From Lachnospiraceae bacterium UBA3401 (GTDB taxonomy: Bacteria > Bacillota > Clostridia > Lachnospirales > Lachnospiraceae), in contig DEPD01000064.1 of the NCBI GenBank assembly GCA_002358575.1, forward strand, positions 1-36,489: DNA of 36,489 nt, read 5' to 3'. The translations under genes were made by a program, and so were the position numbers. Below, piece by piece: positions 1 through 7,512 of this stretch. How positions within the stretch are numbered: the stretch's first letter is position 1; every line of letters starts with the position of its first letter. The notes under the pieces were generated by a model. It did no database searches. It was not told the DNA's origin and worked only from the letters and a program-made list of their open reading frames with translations.

Positions 1-36
1 AGAAATAGCCAAGTCAAGATGCGTCAGTTATTTTTC

Positions 37-163
37 TACAGTTCCCAAGACTTTGCACAAGCTGCAAAGTCTATGGAGTAGGTATGAGGTTGAAGGGCAT
101 CATGCCACGATGCGCGAATTTGACACCATGAAGTGTGTTTGCATGGCTTGATGCTTGTAACAG
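37..163 (-). repeat. Dispersed structured repeat, family 1 (copy C)
   Basis: Read on the minus strand this stretch matches the elements at 11464-11604 and 23757-23882: it begins CTGTTACAAGCATCAAGCC, contains CACTTCATGGTGTCAAA and CCTTCAACCT, and ends in a hairpin with arms GACTTTGCA/TGCAAAGTC (49-57 and 63-71). It lies just upstream of the methionine aminopeptidase gene and occupies most of the leading 224 bases. No protein is encoded. It could be a MITE-like element or a structured RNA; the sequence alone does not decide. Confidence 0.7.
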
Positions 164-224
164 ATAGAATTTAGATTTAGAATGCAACCTTAAAAAATAT
201 GGTGAAAACAGGGAGATAAAGGCG

Positions 225-1172
225 ATGCAAAAAAGTATTTTGGAATATAATTTAATGCGCAAAAAGGTGTCCAATAAGAACTCTTTTGAGATAGAAGTTG
301 AAGAAAAGCTGGGCAGAAATGATGACTGCTGGTGTGGAAGTGGCAAAAAGTATAAAAAATGCCACTGTTCTTTTGATGAAAAGTTGGATGAATACAGGCG
401 CAAGTGCATTTTAGTGCCATCGAGACGCATTATTAAAAATCCTGTGCAAATACAGGGGATTCGTGAAAGTGCCAAGATTAACATAGAAATTTTGGATTAC
501 ATTGATGAACATATTCAGGAGGGAATATCGACGCAGGAAATTGACAATTGGGTGTGTAGCATTACCAAAAAATACAATGCAATTGCAGCAACCTTAAATT
601 ATGAAGGATATCCGAAAAGTGTCTGCACTTCCATCAACAATGTTGTGTGCCATGGGATTCCGTCCAAAAACGAAATTTTAAGGGATGGAGACATTGTGAA
701 TGTAGATGTATCCACAAAATATAAAGGTTATTTTTCAGACTCATCCAGAATGTACTGTATTGGAAATGTTTCTGCGGAGAAAAAGCGTCTGGTGGAGATT
801 ACCAAACAGAGTCTTGAAATTGGTCTACAGTATATTCAGCCGTGGAGAAAAATCGGAGATATGGGTGCTGCTATTCACGAGTTTGCACTACAGAACGGAT
901 ATTCTGTGGTGCGGGAAATTGGTGGACATGGTGTCGGGTTAGAATTTCATGAAGACCCGTGGGTAAGCTATGTCTGTCAAAAGGATACTGGAATGTTGAT
1001 GGTGCCAGGAATGGTATTTACAATAGAGCCAATGATTAATATGGGAAAAGAGGACATTTACATTTCAGATGATGATGGATGGACAGTTTATACGGAAGAT
1101 GGTCTGCCCTCAGCACAGTGGGAGATACAAGTTCTAGTCACAGAAGACGGGTATGAGATTATTGCATATTAA
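225..1172 (+). CDS. map: Type I methionine aminopeptidase with N-terminal SEC-C zinc motif
   Basis: Cytosolic metalloprotease that removes the initiator methionine from nascent proteins. The 315-residue protein has a roughly 60-residue extension carrying a SEC-C motif (C35, C37, C46, with H47/C48), followed by a complete type I catalytic domain. The five metal ligands can be assigned by pattern: D161 (NVDVS), D172 (FSDSS), H235 (GGHGVG), E268 (TIEPM) and E300 (AQWEIQ). H143 (CHGIP) and H242 (FHEDP) match the substrate-site histidines. The start at 225 follows GGGAGATAAAGG. SEC-C motifs are known from the SecA tail, where they bind zinc and ribosomes, so ribosome docking is a reasonable inference here. 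The gene stands alone, unlike the usual Firmicutes map in the ribosomal-protein operon, so it is probably a second paralogue. Nothing is truncated. Confidence 0.95.
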   Translation: MQKSILEYNLMRKKVSNKNSFEIEVEEKLGRNDDCWCGSGKKYKKCHCSFDEKLDEYRRKCILVPSRRIIKNPVQIQGIRESAKINIEILDYIDEHIQEGISTQEIDNWVCSITKKYNAIAATLNYEGYPKSVCTSINNVVCHGIPSKNEILRDGDIVNVDVSTKYKGYFSDSSRMYCIGNVSAEKKRLVEITKQSLEIGLQYIQPWRKIGDMGAAIHEFALQNGYSVVREIGGHGVGLEFHEDPWVSYVCQKDTGMLMVPGMVFTIEPMINMGKEDIYISDDDGWTVYTEDGLPSAQWEIQVLVTEDGYEIIAY

Positions 1173-1206
1173 ATTTCGGAACAGTTCCTTACACCACCCT
1201 GCTGTT

Positions 1207-1240
1207 AAAAATGGCATGGATAGGAAACATGTCATTTTTT
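1207..1240 (+). terminator. Rho-independent terminator after map
   Basis: Arms AAAAATGGCATG (1207-1218) and CATGTCATTTTT (1228-1239) pair with one G-U wobble around a 9-base loop and run into six T residues. It sits 35 bases after the map stop codon. Confidence 0.75.
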
Positions 1241-1245
1241 GATAT

Positions 1246-1331
1246 GCACACGGACGCGAAAAGGAAATATGCAGCTAAAGCTGTCCGCGCCCGGCGCGCG
1301 AGTAGGGAGAAGATTTTATCTTCTCCCTACT
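1246..1331 (+). repeat. Dispersed structured repeat, family 2 (copy I)
   Basis: Short stem CGGAC/GTCCG (1251-1255 and 1283-1287) encloses a loop with AAGGAAATA. It is followed by a perfect 14-base hairpin AGTAGGGAGAAGAT / ATCTTCTCCCTACT (1301-1314 and 1318-1331, 3-base loop). The same layout recurs at 1755-1829, 22041-22120 and 22885-22963, and partly at 2382-2430. Confidence 0.7.
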
Positions 1332-1373
1332 TGATTGTATAGATGTGTGTTACGCGCAAAGAAAGGACAATCA

Positions 1374-1745
1374 ATGTTTCAAAAAAAGGATTTTCTGTTA
1401 ATTGCTATAATATTTTTTATTATTGTAATATCTGTATGTCTGATTTTGCTTTCTGGGAGGAGTGCGGGAGAGACTGTTCGTATTACAATCGATAGGAGAT
1501 TGTATGGAGAGTATCATCTGTCTCAAAATCAGACCATTACAGTGGATGAATCGTTGGGATTGAACAGAATAGTAATAGAAAATGGCACAGTATACATGGC
1601 AGAAGCAAATTGCCCAGACAAGTATTGTATGGAGTATAAACCAATTAAAAATGGTGGTCAGACAATTATCTGTCTGCCGCATAAATTGGTGGTCGAAGTG
1701 ATAGGGGAACGGCATTCGCAACAGGTGGATGTGATTGTTCCATAA
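1374..1745 (+). CDS. NusG domain II-containing, membrane-anchored protein
   Basis: A 123-residue protein with a single N-terminal membrane segment (about residues 7-28, FLLIAIIFFIIVISVCLILL) and a compact beta-rich domain outside. The domain resembles the stand-alone NusG_II family seen in Clostridia, with its CPDKYC and CLPH cysteine motifs. The start at 1374 follows GAAAGGA at 1361-1367; an in-frame TTG at 1335 is inside a repeat hairpin and has no ribosome binding site. The next gene encodes a Gx-type transporter, a pairing I know from other Firmicutes, where the two often sit near redox or FMN-linked membrane functions. The exact role is unknown. The four cysteines could form disulfides or bind metal, but this is inference. 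Confidence 0.85.
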   Translation: MFQKKDFLLIAIIFFIIVISVCLILLSGRSAGETVRITIDRRLYGEYHLSQNQTITVDESLGLNRIVIENGTVYMAEANCPDKYCMEYKPIKNGGQTIICLPHKLVVEVIGERHSQQVDVIVP

Positions 1746-1754
1746 ATCAGATTT

Positions 1755-1829
1755 TTTATGCGCAGGGGTGCGTAAGGAAACTAGTACACCGCGCGGCGAG
1801 TAGGGGAAGATGGGACTTCCCTACTCGAT
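1755..1829 (+). repeat. Dispersed structured repeat, family 2 (copy II)
   Basis: Contains TTTTTTATGCGCAGGGGTGC, the conserved loop AAGGAAA, a weak stem GGTG/CACC (1767-1770 and 1787-1790) and the terminal hairpin CGAGTAGGG / CCCTACTCG (about 1797-1806 and 1816-1827). It fills the gap between the NusG_II gene and the Gx-transporter gene, so it must be transcribed in the operon mRNA. Confidence 0.65.
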
Positions 1830-1842
1830 TTTGGAGGTGGAT

Positions 1843-2334
1843 ATGAATACAAAAAGCATAGCGCACTGTGCCATGTTGACTGCGTTGGCAATGATATTTG
1901 GATATGTGGAGGCATTAATTCCATTTCATTTTGGATTGCCAGGGATAAAACTTGGTCTTGCCAATCTTGTGATTGTTCTTGCACTGTATCGACTTCCGGC
2001 TGGTCAGGTGTTTGCGATACAAGGGATGAGAATTGTGTTAGTTTCTTTTTTGTTTGGCAGTATGTCTATGATGATTTACAGTCTTGCAGGGGGATTTTTA
2101 AGTTTGCTGACAATGTTTCTTTTGAAGAATACAAATTGGTTTTCTATTACAGGGATTAGCATTGTTGGCGGAGTTAGTCATAATTTAGGGCAGTTGATGG
2201 TTGCGGTGCTGGTGGTACAGAATCTAAAAATAACATTTTATGTCCCAGTTTTGCTGACTGCAGGACTTATGACTGGCTGCCTGATAGGAATGTTGGCATA
2301 TAAACTCAAACCGTTAATGGAACGATATTTTTAA
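1843..2334 (+). CDS. Gx transporter family membrane protein
   Basis: A 163-residue integral membrane protein with about five hydrophobic helices and the glycine-rich cores (HFGLPGIKLGLANLVIVLAL near the N-terminus, GGFLSLLTMFLL in the middle) typical of the Gx transporter family. This family is often annotated as heptaprenyl diphosphate synthase component I (Hpre_diP_synt_I), but it resembles S components of energy-coupling-factor uptake systems and has no isoprenoid active site. The start at 1843 has GGAGGTGG at 1833-1840; an upstream in-frame ATG at 1810 lies inside the repeat hairpin and lacks a binding site. It forms an operon with the NusG_II gene. The substrate cannot be told from sequence. 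Confidence 0.85.
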   Translation: MNTKSIAHCAMLTALAMIFGYVEALIPFHFGLPGIKLGLANLVIVLALYRLPAGQVFAIQGMRIVLVSFLFGSMSMMIYSLAGGFLSLLTMFLLKNTNWFSITGISIVGGVSHNLGQLMVAVLVVQNLKITFYVPVLLTAGLMTGCLIGMLAYKLKPLMERYF

Positions 2335-2341
2335 GATTTGC

Positions 2342-2376
2342 GATACTCACGGCAAATTTCATTGACCGTGAGTATC
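2342..2376. terminator. Convergent hairpin between Gx transporter and galactanase
   Basis: A perfect 11-base inverted repeat GATACTCACGG / CCGTGAGTATC (2342-2352 and 2366-2376) with a 13-base loop, placed between two converging genes. The following T content is poor, so it may be a weak bidirectional terminator. Confidence 0.5.
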
Positions 2377-2381
2377 ATTAT

Positions 2382-2430
2382 GTACAGGCCTGTGCAAAGG
2401 AAATAAGTCGCTCTATTTCTTCACAGCCCC
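2382..2430 (+). repeat. Partial family 2 repeat (copy V)
   Basis: GGCCTGTG and CACAGCC flank a loop containing AAGGAAATAAGTCGCT, the same loop sequence as copy III at 22041-22120. The GAGTAGG hairpin normally found next to this stem is missing, and the galactanase 3' end follows directly. Confidence 0.5.
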
Positions 2431-2443
2431 TTAGAAAATTTAT

Positions 2444-4537
2444 TTAGTCAATTTTATGCAGTATAAAATCGTCAATTGTTCCCCAGCCCTTTGCGCCACA
2501 CTGAATGCGGATTCCAATTTTTAATTTGCCATCTGTAACTTTTAATGAGGAGATTGTCGGTTCCTGCCAGTTTGCATATCCCTGTGCAGTAAATGCATCC
2601 GAGACAATTGTATCATCGATATTGGCATAGAGTTCCATCTGAGCACTTTCATCAATGTCACCGCCTTGGAAATATGCTTTGAGCTCGTAGGTTCCAGGCT
2701 CTAGGTTTTCAAATTCCTGTTCAATGCTAAAAGACATATCGGATTCCGACCAGAAATGGAAGGCGTATTCGCCAGTGTGTGCGTCGCCCTCTTTCTGTTG
2801 AAAATCAGTCGGATTTTTGTCTCCTTCATAAGAGATTTTCCACATAGAAATATCAGAATCTTCAAAGCTTGGATTGGACACATAATTGAGCCTCTCCACA
2901 TTGACGGCACAGCAGACCTCGGTTTGATTGTCTGAACCGAAATTTTCGTTAAGGATTCTCCCCGTGATCTCATAAGTCCCAGCTTCGGAAGTATCAATAT
3001 TGAGCACCATTTCCTCATACCATTCGACAGGCATAGAGGCATTTAGGGCGCGATTGTTGTAGACAACATCCACGGTCTTAGGCATCTCCACGTCGGAACC
3101 AATATTGCATGTGACAGTTGGAATATTGATCATATCGATTGCAGGATCGGCATTGGTGCCATATTTTAACCACTTAAAAGTATTTAAGGATTCCAATGGT
3201 TTTCCAGTTGCATCAAATAGCGCTTGATTATCCCAAGAGCAGCCGCCATAGTATTTTCCGGCATCATTGGGATCATACGCCGCCGCATAGCTGCTTGCCC
3301 AGCCAGAGCCAAATTCTTCCCAGATAGAGCTATTGTCAGCGTTTACATCACCGACCGCAATCCAGGCACCTTCCCAGTAAAATACGCCAAGCGCACCTGC
3401 ATCATTAGCGGTGGCGCAGACATCGCGCAGAGCAGTAGACTGACTTTGAACAGTGGCGCCGTAGGCGTCAATCAAATCCGCTTCACTGACACTGTTTCCT
3501 GAACCATCAGTATCTTCTGTAGTATAACAGTAAGCAGTCTCGGCAATCAGTGTTTTCTTGCCATATTTATTTTGAATGTTGGCCATAACATTTTGAAGAT
3601 TTTCAAAAGTGCCATGCCAGTATGGATAGTAAGACAGCGCAAAAATATCATAGTCTACCTGAAAAGAGGCGAGTTTATACAAAATAGAGTCAAGACCATC
3701 ATAGTCATTTGCATTTGTATAATGCAATGCTACTTGAATATCTTTGTCATAACTTTTTGCGATTTCGCGAATTGCTTTGCTGCCAGAACTCATAAGCTTT
3801 GCAATATTGGGGATTTGTGTTTCGCCTGCCATGCCATTATTGGTCTCATTTCCAACTTGAACCATACAGACGTCAACGCCGTTTTCCAAAAGTTGTGTTA
3901 GACTGTCCTTGGTAAATTCATACAGAGCGTTTGATTTTTCTTCGAGAGAGAAATCAACCCACGCTTTGGGACACATCTGTTTGGAAGGGTCCGCCCAAAA
4001 GTCCGAGTAATGAAAATCAATGCAAACTTTCATACCATTTTCTGTGGCGCGTTTTCCAAGTGCAATAGCGGTTGCCAGATCGTTATTTCCGCCGCCATAT
4101 CCATTGCCGTTTTCATCAAAAGGGTCATTCCAGACACGGATGCGCGCATAGTTGACGCCAGCTTCGGCCATTGTGGTAAACACATCCTGTTCTTTTCCGT
4201 CTGCGCTGTAGTATTTTACACCGCTTTTTTCTTCTGCAAGGATAGAAGACACATCCATTCCACGAATAAAATTATCGGAAAGATTTGGAATGGGCTCCAC
4301 GTAAATGCCAGCGTCCTCCGCGGCAGTAGGCAGCGGAAAAGCACTTGCCTGTGGCAGTATTTGGTTTGGGCTTTCCTCGACAGCAGTCTCGGGAATTGAT
4401 GATTCTGAATTTTCTACAGTTGATTCTTTCGTCTCTACAGTGTTTGTGTCTGCAGAAGTTTGGTCTGTGTTAACACTGCATCCAGTGAAGGATAGGGCAG
4501 CAACCAAAAGAACTGCTAACATTGTTTTCTTTTTCAT
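2444..4537 (-). CDS. Lipoprotein arabinogalactan endo-beta-1,4-galactanase (GH53) with Ig-like and CBM-like domains
   Basis: Extracellular, lipid-anchored enzyme that hydrolyses beta-1,4-galactan side chains of pectin. The 697-residue product begins with a signal peptide ending in LSFTGC (C20 is the lipidated cysteine), then a Ser/Thr/Glu-rich linker to about residue 75. A GH53 TIM barrel follows (about 88-460), with the predicted acid/base E231 in VQVGNETN and nucleophile E333 in LIAETAY. Residues about 468-548 look like a group 4 bacterial Ig-like domain. Residues about 550-697 form a jelly-roll carbohydrate-binding module starting NPSFEDSDISMWKI, possibly CBM61, the galactan-binding module known from other GH53 enzymes. 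The start is set by AAAGGAGGAA just upstream. No transporter or regulator gene adjoins it. Confidence 0.93.
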   Translation of the reverse strand: MKKKTMLAVLLVAALSFTGCSVNTDQTSADTNTVETKESTVENSESSIPETAVEESPNQILPQASAFPLPTAAEDAGIYVEPIPNLSDNFIRGMDVSSILAEEKSGVKYYSADGKEQDVFTTMAEAGVNYARIRVWNDPFDENGNGYGGGNNDLATAIALGKRATENGMKVCIDFHYSDFWADPSKQMCPKAWVDFSLEEKSNALYEFTKDSLTQLLENGVDVCMVQVGNETNNGMAGETQIPNIAKLMSSGSKAIREIAKSYDKDIQVALHYTNANDYDGLDSILYKLASFQVDYDIFALSYYPYWHGTFENLQNVMANIQNKYGKKTLIAETAYCYTTEDTDGSGNSVSEADLIDAYGATVQSQSTALRDVCATANDAGALGVFYWEGAWIAVGDVNADNSSIWEEFGSGWASSYAAAYDPNDAGKYYGGCSWDNQALFDATGKPLESLNTFKWLKYGTNADPAIDMINIPTVTCNIGSDVEMPKTVDVVYNNRALNASMPVEWYEEMVLNIDTSEAGTYEITGRILNENFGSDNQTEVCCAVNVERLNYVSNPSFEDSDISMWKISYEGDKNPTDFQQKEGDAHTGEYAFHFWSESDMSFSIEQEFENLEPGTYELKAYFQGGDIDESAQMELYANIDDTIVSDAFTAQGYANWQEPTISSLKVTDGKLKIGIRIQCGAKGWGTIDDFILHKID

Positions 4538-4606
4538 GTGTTCCTCCTTTTGCAGCGATTCATCATTACAGAATTGCTGCCTGTTATTTGGGTTTTCCTA
4601 AAACAT

Positions 4607-4615
4607 ATTATAACA
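4607..4615 (-). promoter_or_regulatory. Extended -10 promoter element for galactanase
   Basis: On the minus strand the sequence reads TGTTATAAT, an extended -10 box, about 70 bases upstream of the galactanase start. No good -35 hexamer lies 17 bases further up, as is usual for extended -10 promoters. Confidence 0.45.
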
Positions 4616-4669
4616 TAATATTTTATAGGAAAATTTGCAAAATCGGAAATAAAGGATGCAAATTCTTTC

Positions 4670-4703
4670 ACAAAATTGCCAACTGTGCGGTTGGCAATTT
4701 TGT
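4670..4703. terminator. 14-base perfect hairpin in the galactanase/DJ-1 gap
   Basis: ACAAAATTGCCAAC and GTTGGCAATTTTGT (4670-4683 and 4690-4703) pair perfectly around a 6-base loop. It lies between two divergently oriented genes, so it does not terminate either one. Its right arm contains TTGGCA, which is 18 bases from TAAAAT and could be the -35 of the DJ-1 promoter. It may be an operator rather than a terminator. Confidence 0.4.
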
Positions 4704-4720
4704 ATAAAATGTGTTAAAAT
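4691..4720 (+). promoter_or_regulatory. Possible promoter for the DJ-1/PfpI gene
   Basis: TTGGCA (4691-4696), an 18-base spacer and TAAAAT (4715-4720). This would give a leader of about 200 bases that includes the structured element at 4729-4860. Confidence 0.35.
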
Positions 4721-4728
4721 AGGATAAC

Positions 4729-4860
4729 GGTTCAGACAGGTATTTGCACTTTGCTGCAAATACCGTAAGACAACGTGGCGGCTGCAAGTAAAAATCCATC
4801 GCAAATCGAACTTTGTTCGGTTTGGCGATTTTGCATGGATTTTTGACTGTAACAGTGAAG
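4729..4860 (+). repeat. Structured, palindrome-rich intergenic element
   Basis: Two hairpins: GTATTTGCA / TGCAAATAC (about 4740-4763), and a long arm pair AAAAATCCAT / ATGGATTTTT enclosing a GCAAATCG/CGGTTTGG inner stem (about 4791-4845). It ends with ACTGTAACAGT. The start (GTTCAGACAG) and the TGTAAC end recall family 1 repeats, but the interior differs. No coding sequence fits. With the two promoters and the 4670-4703 hairpin it accounts for most of the 394-base gap 4538-4931. Confidence 0.5.
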
Positions 4861-4931
4861 GTATCTGAAATGTTACAAAATAAGTTTACTGAAAGATTTT
4901 TGCGTATGCTTTAGAAAGAGAGGTAACAATT

Positions 4932-5483
4932 ATGAAAAAAGCAGCGGTATTTTTTGGAACAGGCTATGAGGAAATTGAGGCGCTTACAGTTGTGGATTTG
5001 CTGCGGCGTGTAGGGATTGAGACGGTCTGTGTCGCAGTCGATAACAAATCACATGTCACAGGAAGCCATAATATTTCTGTGGCGATGGACACAGGGATTG
5101 ATGCACTTGATTTTAATTGTTTTGATATTCTTGTCTGTCCAGGTGGTATGCCAGGAACAAAGAATCTTGAGGCGTGCACAGAGCTGACAGAACAGCTTCG
5201 GAAGTTTTCTGAAAATGGCAAGTTGATTGCGGCAATCTGTGCAGCGCCTAGCATATTTGGACACATGGGGCTGTTAGCAGGGAAAAAAGCATGTATTTAT
5301 CCTGGAATGGAAAAGGAACTGTCCGGTGCAGAGGTTTGTTTTGATGCGGTGGTAAAATCAGGAAATATTATTATGAGTCGTGGTATGGGGACTGCAATTG
5401 CATTCTCTCTTGAAATCATAGCATCGCTTCTGGACAAGGAAACAGCCGATGATTTAGCTAAAAAGATTGTCTATACAAAATAA
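4932..5483 (+). CDS. DJ-1/PfpI (YajL/ThiJ-like) family protein
   Basis: A 183-residue protein of the class I glutamine amidotransferase-like DJ-1 superfamily. The nucleophilic elbow AAICAAPSIFG holds C103, and the conserved partner glutamate is E16 in GYEEIEALT; this Glu-Cys pair is the redox or deglycase-type site in DJ-1, YajL and relatives. The glycine-rich CPGGMPGTKNL segment is also typical. Length is standard for single-domain members. The gene has an AGAGAGG ribosome binding site and appears to be monocistronic, ending before the strong promoter at 5518. Functions proposed for the family include protein or nucleotide deglycation, glyoxalase activity and oxidative-stress chaperoning; sequence cannot choose between them. 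Confidence 0.9.
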   Translation: MKKAAVFFGTGYEEIEALTVVDLLRRVGIETVCVAVDNKSHVTGSHNISVAMDTGIDALDFNCFDILVCPGGMPGTKNLEACTELTEQLRKFSENGKLIAAICAAPSIFGHMGLLAGKKACIYPGMEKELSGAEVCFDAVVKSGNIIMSRGMGTAIAFSLEIIASLLDKETADDLAKKIVYTK

Positions 5484-5517
5484 GGAACTGTAGGCAAGTG
5501 GATTTGTAGCAAATATT

Positions 5518-5546
5518 TTGACAATTTAGGTGCTCAATGGTATAAT
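5518..5546 (+). promoter_or_regulatory. Perfect consensus sigma-A promoter for the che-like operon
   Basis: TTGACA (5518-5523), a spacer of exactly 17 bases, and TATAAT (5541-5546). Transcription would start near 5553, about 70 bases before cheR. No flagellar sigma-28-type sequence is seen, so this operon appears to be under vegetative control. Confidence 0.8.
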
Positions 5547-5621
5547 CATCTATACGGTGTGTTTAATTGTTGGAATAAAGTGATAATTAGGCACAAATTA
5601 GGTGGATAGAAGGTTTTTCAA

Positions 5622-6425
5622 ATGATAACAGAACAAGAGTTTCAGAGAGTGGCAGCTTATGTTAAAAATAAGGCTGGTATTAACTTAAACGAAAAGAAGG
5701 TTTTGGTTCAGGGAAGACTTGATAGTTATATGCAGCGAAAAGGTTACAGCTCCTACGATGAGTTTATGGACCGTGTGGAGCGGTTTCCAACAGGGCCAGA
5801 GGCAGAAGATCTGATGAACGCTCTCACGACAAACCATACATATTTTTGGAGGGAGTATGAACAGTTTTTGTATTTAAAACAGACCGTTTTTCCAGAGTTG
5901 AAAATGCGCACAGAAAATACGAGAGATTGGCATATCTGGTGTGCTGCTTCCTCGACAGGGGAGGAGCCATACACGCTTGCAATGCTCTGCAAAGATTTTT
6001 TAGGACTAGAGCAGGCAGAGTGGGACACAAAAGTGCTTGCTACAGATATTGACACAAAAGTACTCGAAAAAGCAGTGAAGGGAGTATATTCCAAAGGCTC
6101 TGTAGAACAACTGCCCAATCAGTATGTGCGTCGTTTTTTTAAACAGATTAATGCTGATGAATATCGTGTAAAAGACGAGCTTAGAAAGGAAGTACTGTTT
6201 CGTCAGCTTAATTTGATGAATCCGCTGCCCTTTAGAAAACCGCTTCATGTCGTGTTTATCAGAAATGTTATGATTTATTTTGACGATCCGACCAAGGAGC
6301 GGTTATTAAACAATATTTATGAAAAGATGGCACCCGGTGGGTACCTCTTTATTGGTTCCACGGAGTCTATGAGCCAGAATAATACCCGATTTCAGTATAT
6401 AAGACCATCCATATATAAAAAGTGA
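5622..6425 (+). CDS. cheR: CheR-type chemoreceptor glutamate methyltransferase
   Basis: Transfers a methyl group from S-adenosylmethionine to glutamates on chemoreceptors. The 267-residue protein has the all-helical N-domain ending in NALTTNHTYFWRE (about 66-78), the SAM loop WCAASSTGEEPYTLAM (about 106-121), LATDID, and FIRNVMIYFD (about 212-221), all diagnostic of CheR. It is the first gene behind the consensus promoter at 5518. cheB follows after 15 bases, so the methylation and demethylation enzymes are co-expressed. No receptor gene is present in the window, so its substrate must be encoded elsewhere. Confidence 0.95.
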   Translation: MITEQEFQRVAAYVKNKAGINLNEKKVLVQGRLDSYMQRKGYSSYDEFMDRVERFPTGPEAEDLMNALTTNHTYFWREYEQFLYLKQTVFPELKMRTENTRDWHIWCAASSTGEEPYTLAMLCKDFLGLEQAEWDTKVLATDIDTKVLEKAVKGVYSKGSVEQLPNQYVRRFFKQINADEYRVKDELRKEVLFRQLNLMNPLPFRKPLHVVFIRNVMIYFDDPTKERLLNNIYEKMAPGGYLFIGSTESMSQNNTRFQYIRPSIYKK

Positions 6426-6440
6426 TGTAGGAGAAAGAAT

Positions 6441-7475
6441 ATGGGAAAATTAAAGGTTTTATTGGTTGTGGGAGATCTGGAGATGAGAAGGCATCTTGCT
6501 GGGATACTTGATGCGGATATGGATCTGGAGATTGTGGCGGAAGCAAATAATGCCTATACAGCACGGGACAAAATTATTGAGTGTGAACCAGATGTGATGC
6601 TTTTATGCCATGATCTTCCGAGAATGTCAGGGATTACATTTTTGGAGAAGCTTATGCCACAGCGCAGTACTGCGACTCTCGTAATTGCAGAACCACAGTA
6701 TGAGGAGGCAGCATTTCATGCAGGGGCGAGGGATTTTATCGCTTGTGGGAAAAATTTTGCATTGCTCGAACAGGAAAATATTTGTAATCGCCTAAAAAAA
6801 TTAGCGGGTGGCGAGTGGTTAAAAGCGATAAAAAAGTTGCCTGCGCCGACGTTGACACAGATGTTAAAAAGTGCCAACAATCACGCATTGGAGACACATG
6901 CTACAGCGACGTCGATTATAGCAATCGGGGCGTCGACAGGGGGCACAGAAGCAATTGCCGCAGTGGTGCGAAGCTTAAAAAAGGATATTCCAGGAATTGT
7001 AATGGTGCAGCATATGCCGGAGGGCTACACGCAGATGTATGCTCGCCGCCTGGACAGTGAAGGGGAAGTTTCTGTGAAGGAAGCGGTATCTGGAGATGTG
7101 GTAAAGCCCGGTCAGATTCTTCTGGCACCAGGGGATAAACAGATGCGGGTGGTGAAGATCAATGGCAGATATCAGGTGGAATGCAGATATGGTCCGCGTG
7201 TGACTGGGCATTGTCCGTCAGTGGATGCACTATTTGAGTCGGTGGCACGCACAGCGGGAAAAGAAGCGATTGGTGTACTGATGACAGGTATGGGAAGCGA
7301 CGGCGCCAAGGGACTTTTGGCTATGAAAAATGCAGGTGCACGCACAATAGGACAGGATGAGAAGACCTGTGTCGTCTATGGTATGCCCAAGGTGGCATAT
7401 GAGATTGGCGCAGTAAATTGGCAGGTGCCGTTGGAACAGATTGCACAGAAAATATATTATTTGTTGGACAAATAA
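6441..7475 (+). CDS. cheB: CheB-type protein-glutamate methylesterase with degenerate receiver
   Basis: Removes methyl groups from, and deamidates, chemoreceptor residues. The 344-residue protein has a receiver-like domain (1-120), a linker, and a CheB esterase domain (about 155-342). The esterase triad is intact: S165 (IGASTGGTEA), H191 (VQHMPEGYT) and D287 (TGMGSDGA). The receiver is not. The usual phosphoacceptor Asp is C56 (PDVMLLCHDLPRMSG), one of the acidic-pocket residues is G11, and the usual lysine region reads FIACGKNF. Phosphorylation by CheA is therefore unlikely, and the esterase may be constitutive or controlled another way. It follows cheR closely and precedes a CheY-like regulator with an intact receiver. 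Confidence 0.93.
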   Translation: MGKLKVLLVVGDLEMRRHLAGILDADMDLEIVAEANNAYTARDKIIECEPDVMLLCHDLPRMSGITFLEKLMPQRSTATLVIAEPQYEEAAFHAGARDFIACGKNFALLEQENICNRLKKLAGGEWLKAIKKLPAPTLTQMLKSANNHALETHATATSIIAIGASTGGTEAIAAVVRSLKKDIPGIVMVQHMPEGYTQMYARRLDSEGEVSVKEAVSGDVVKPGQILLAPGDKQMRVVKINGRYQVECRYGPRVTGHCPSVDALFESVARTAGKEAIGVLMTGMGSDGAKGLLAMKNAGARTIGQDEKTCVVYGMPKVAYEIGAVNWQVPLEQIAQKIYYLLDK

Positions 7476-7512
7476 TAATACAAAATGAAATAAGAAAATA
7501 GGAGGCAGAACT

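Noticed and set aside
71..484. Minus-strand open frame over the start of map
   Set aside because: Overlaps the clear SEC-C/aminopeptidase gene and a repeat; composition and lack of a ribosome binding site mark it as a shadow.
3224..4399. Plus-strand open frames opposite the galactanase
   Set aside because: They lie fully inside a gene with catalytic motifs and a signal peptide; no binding sites or recognisable domains.
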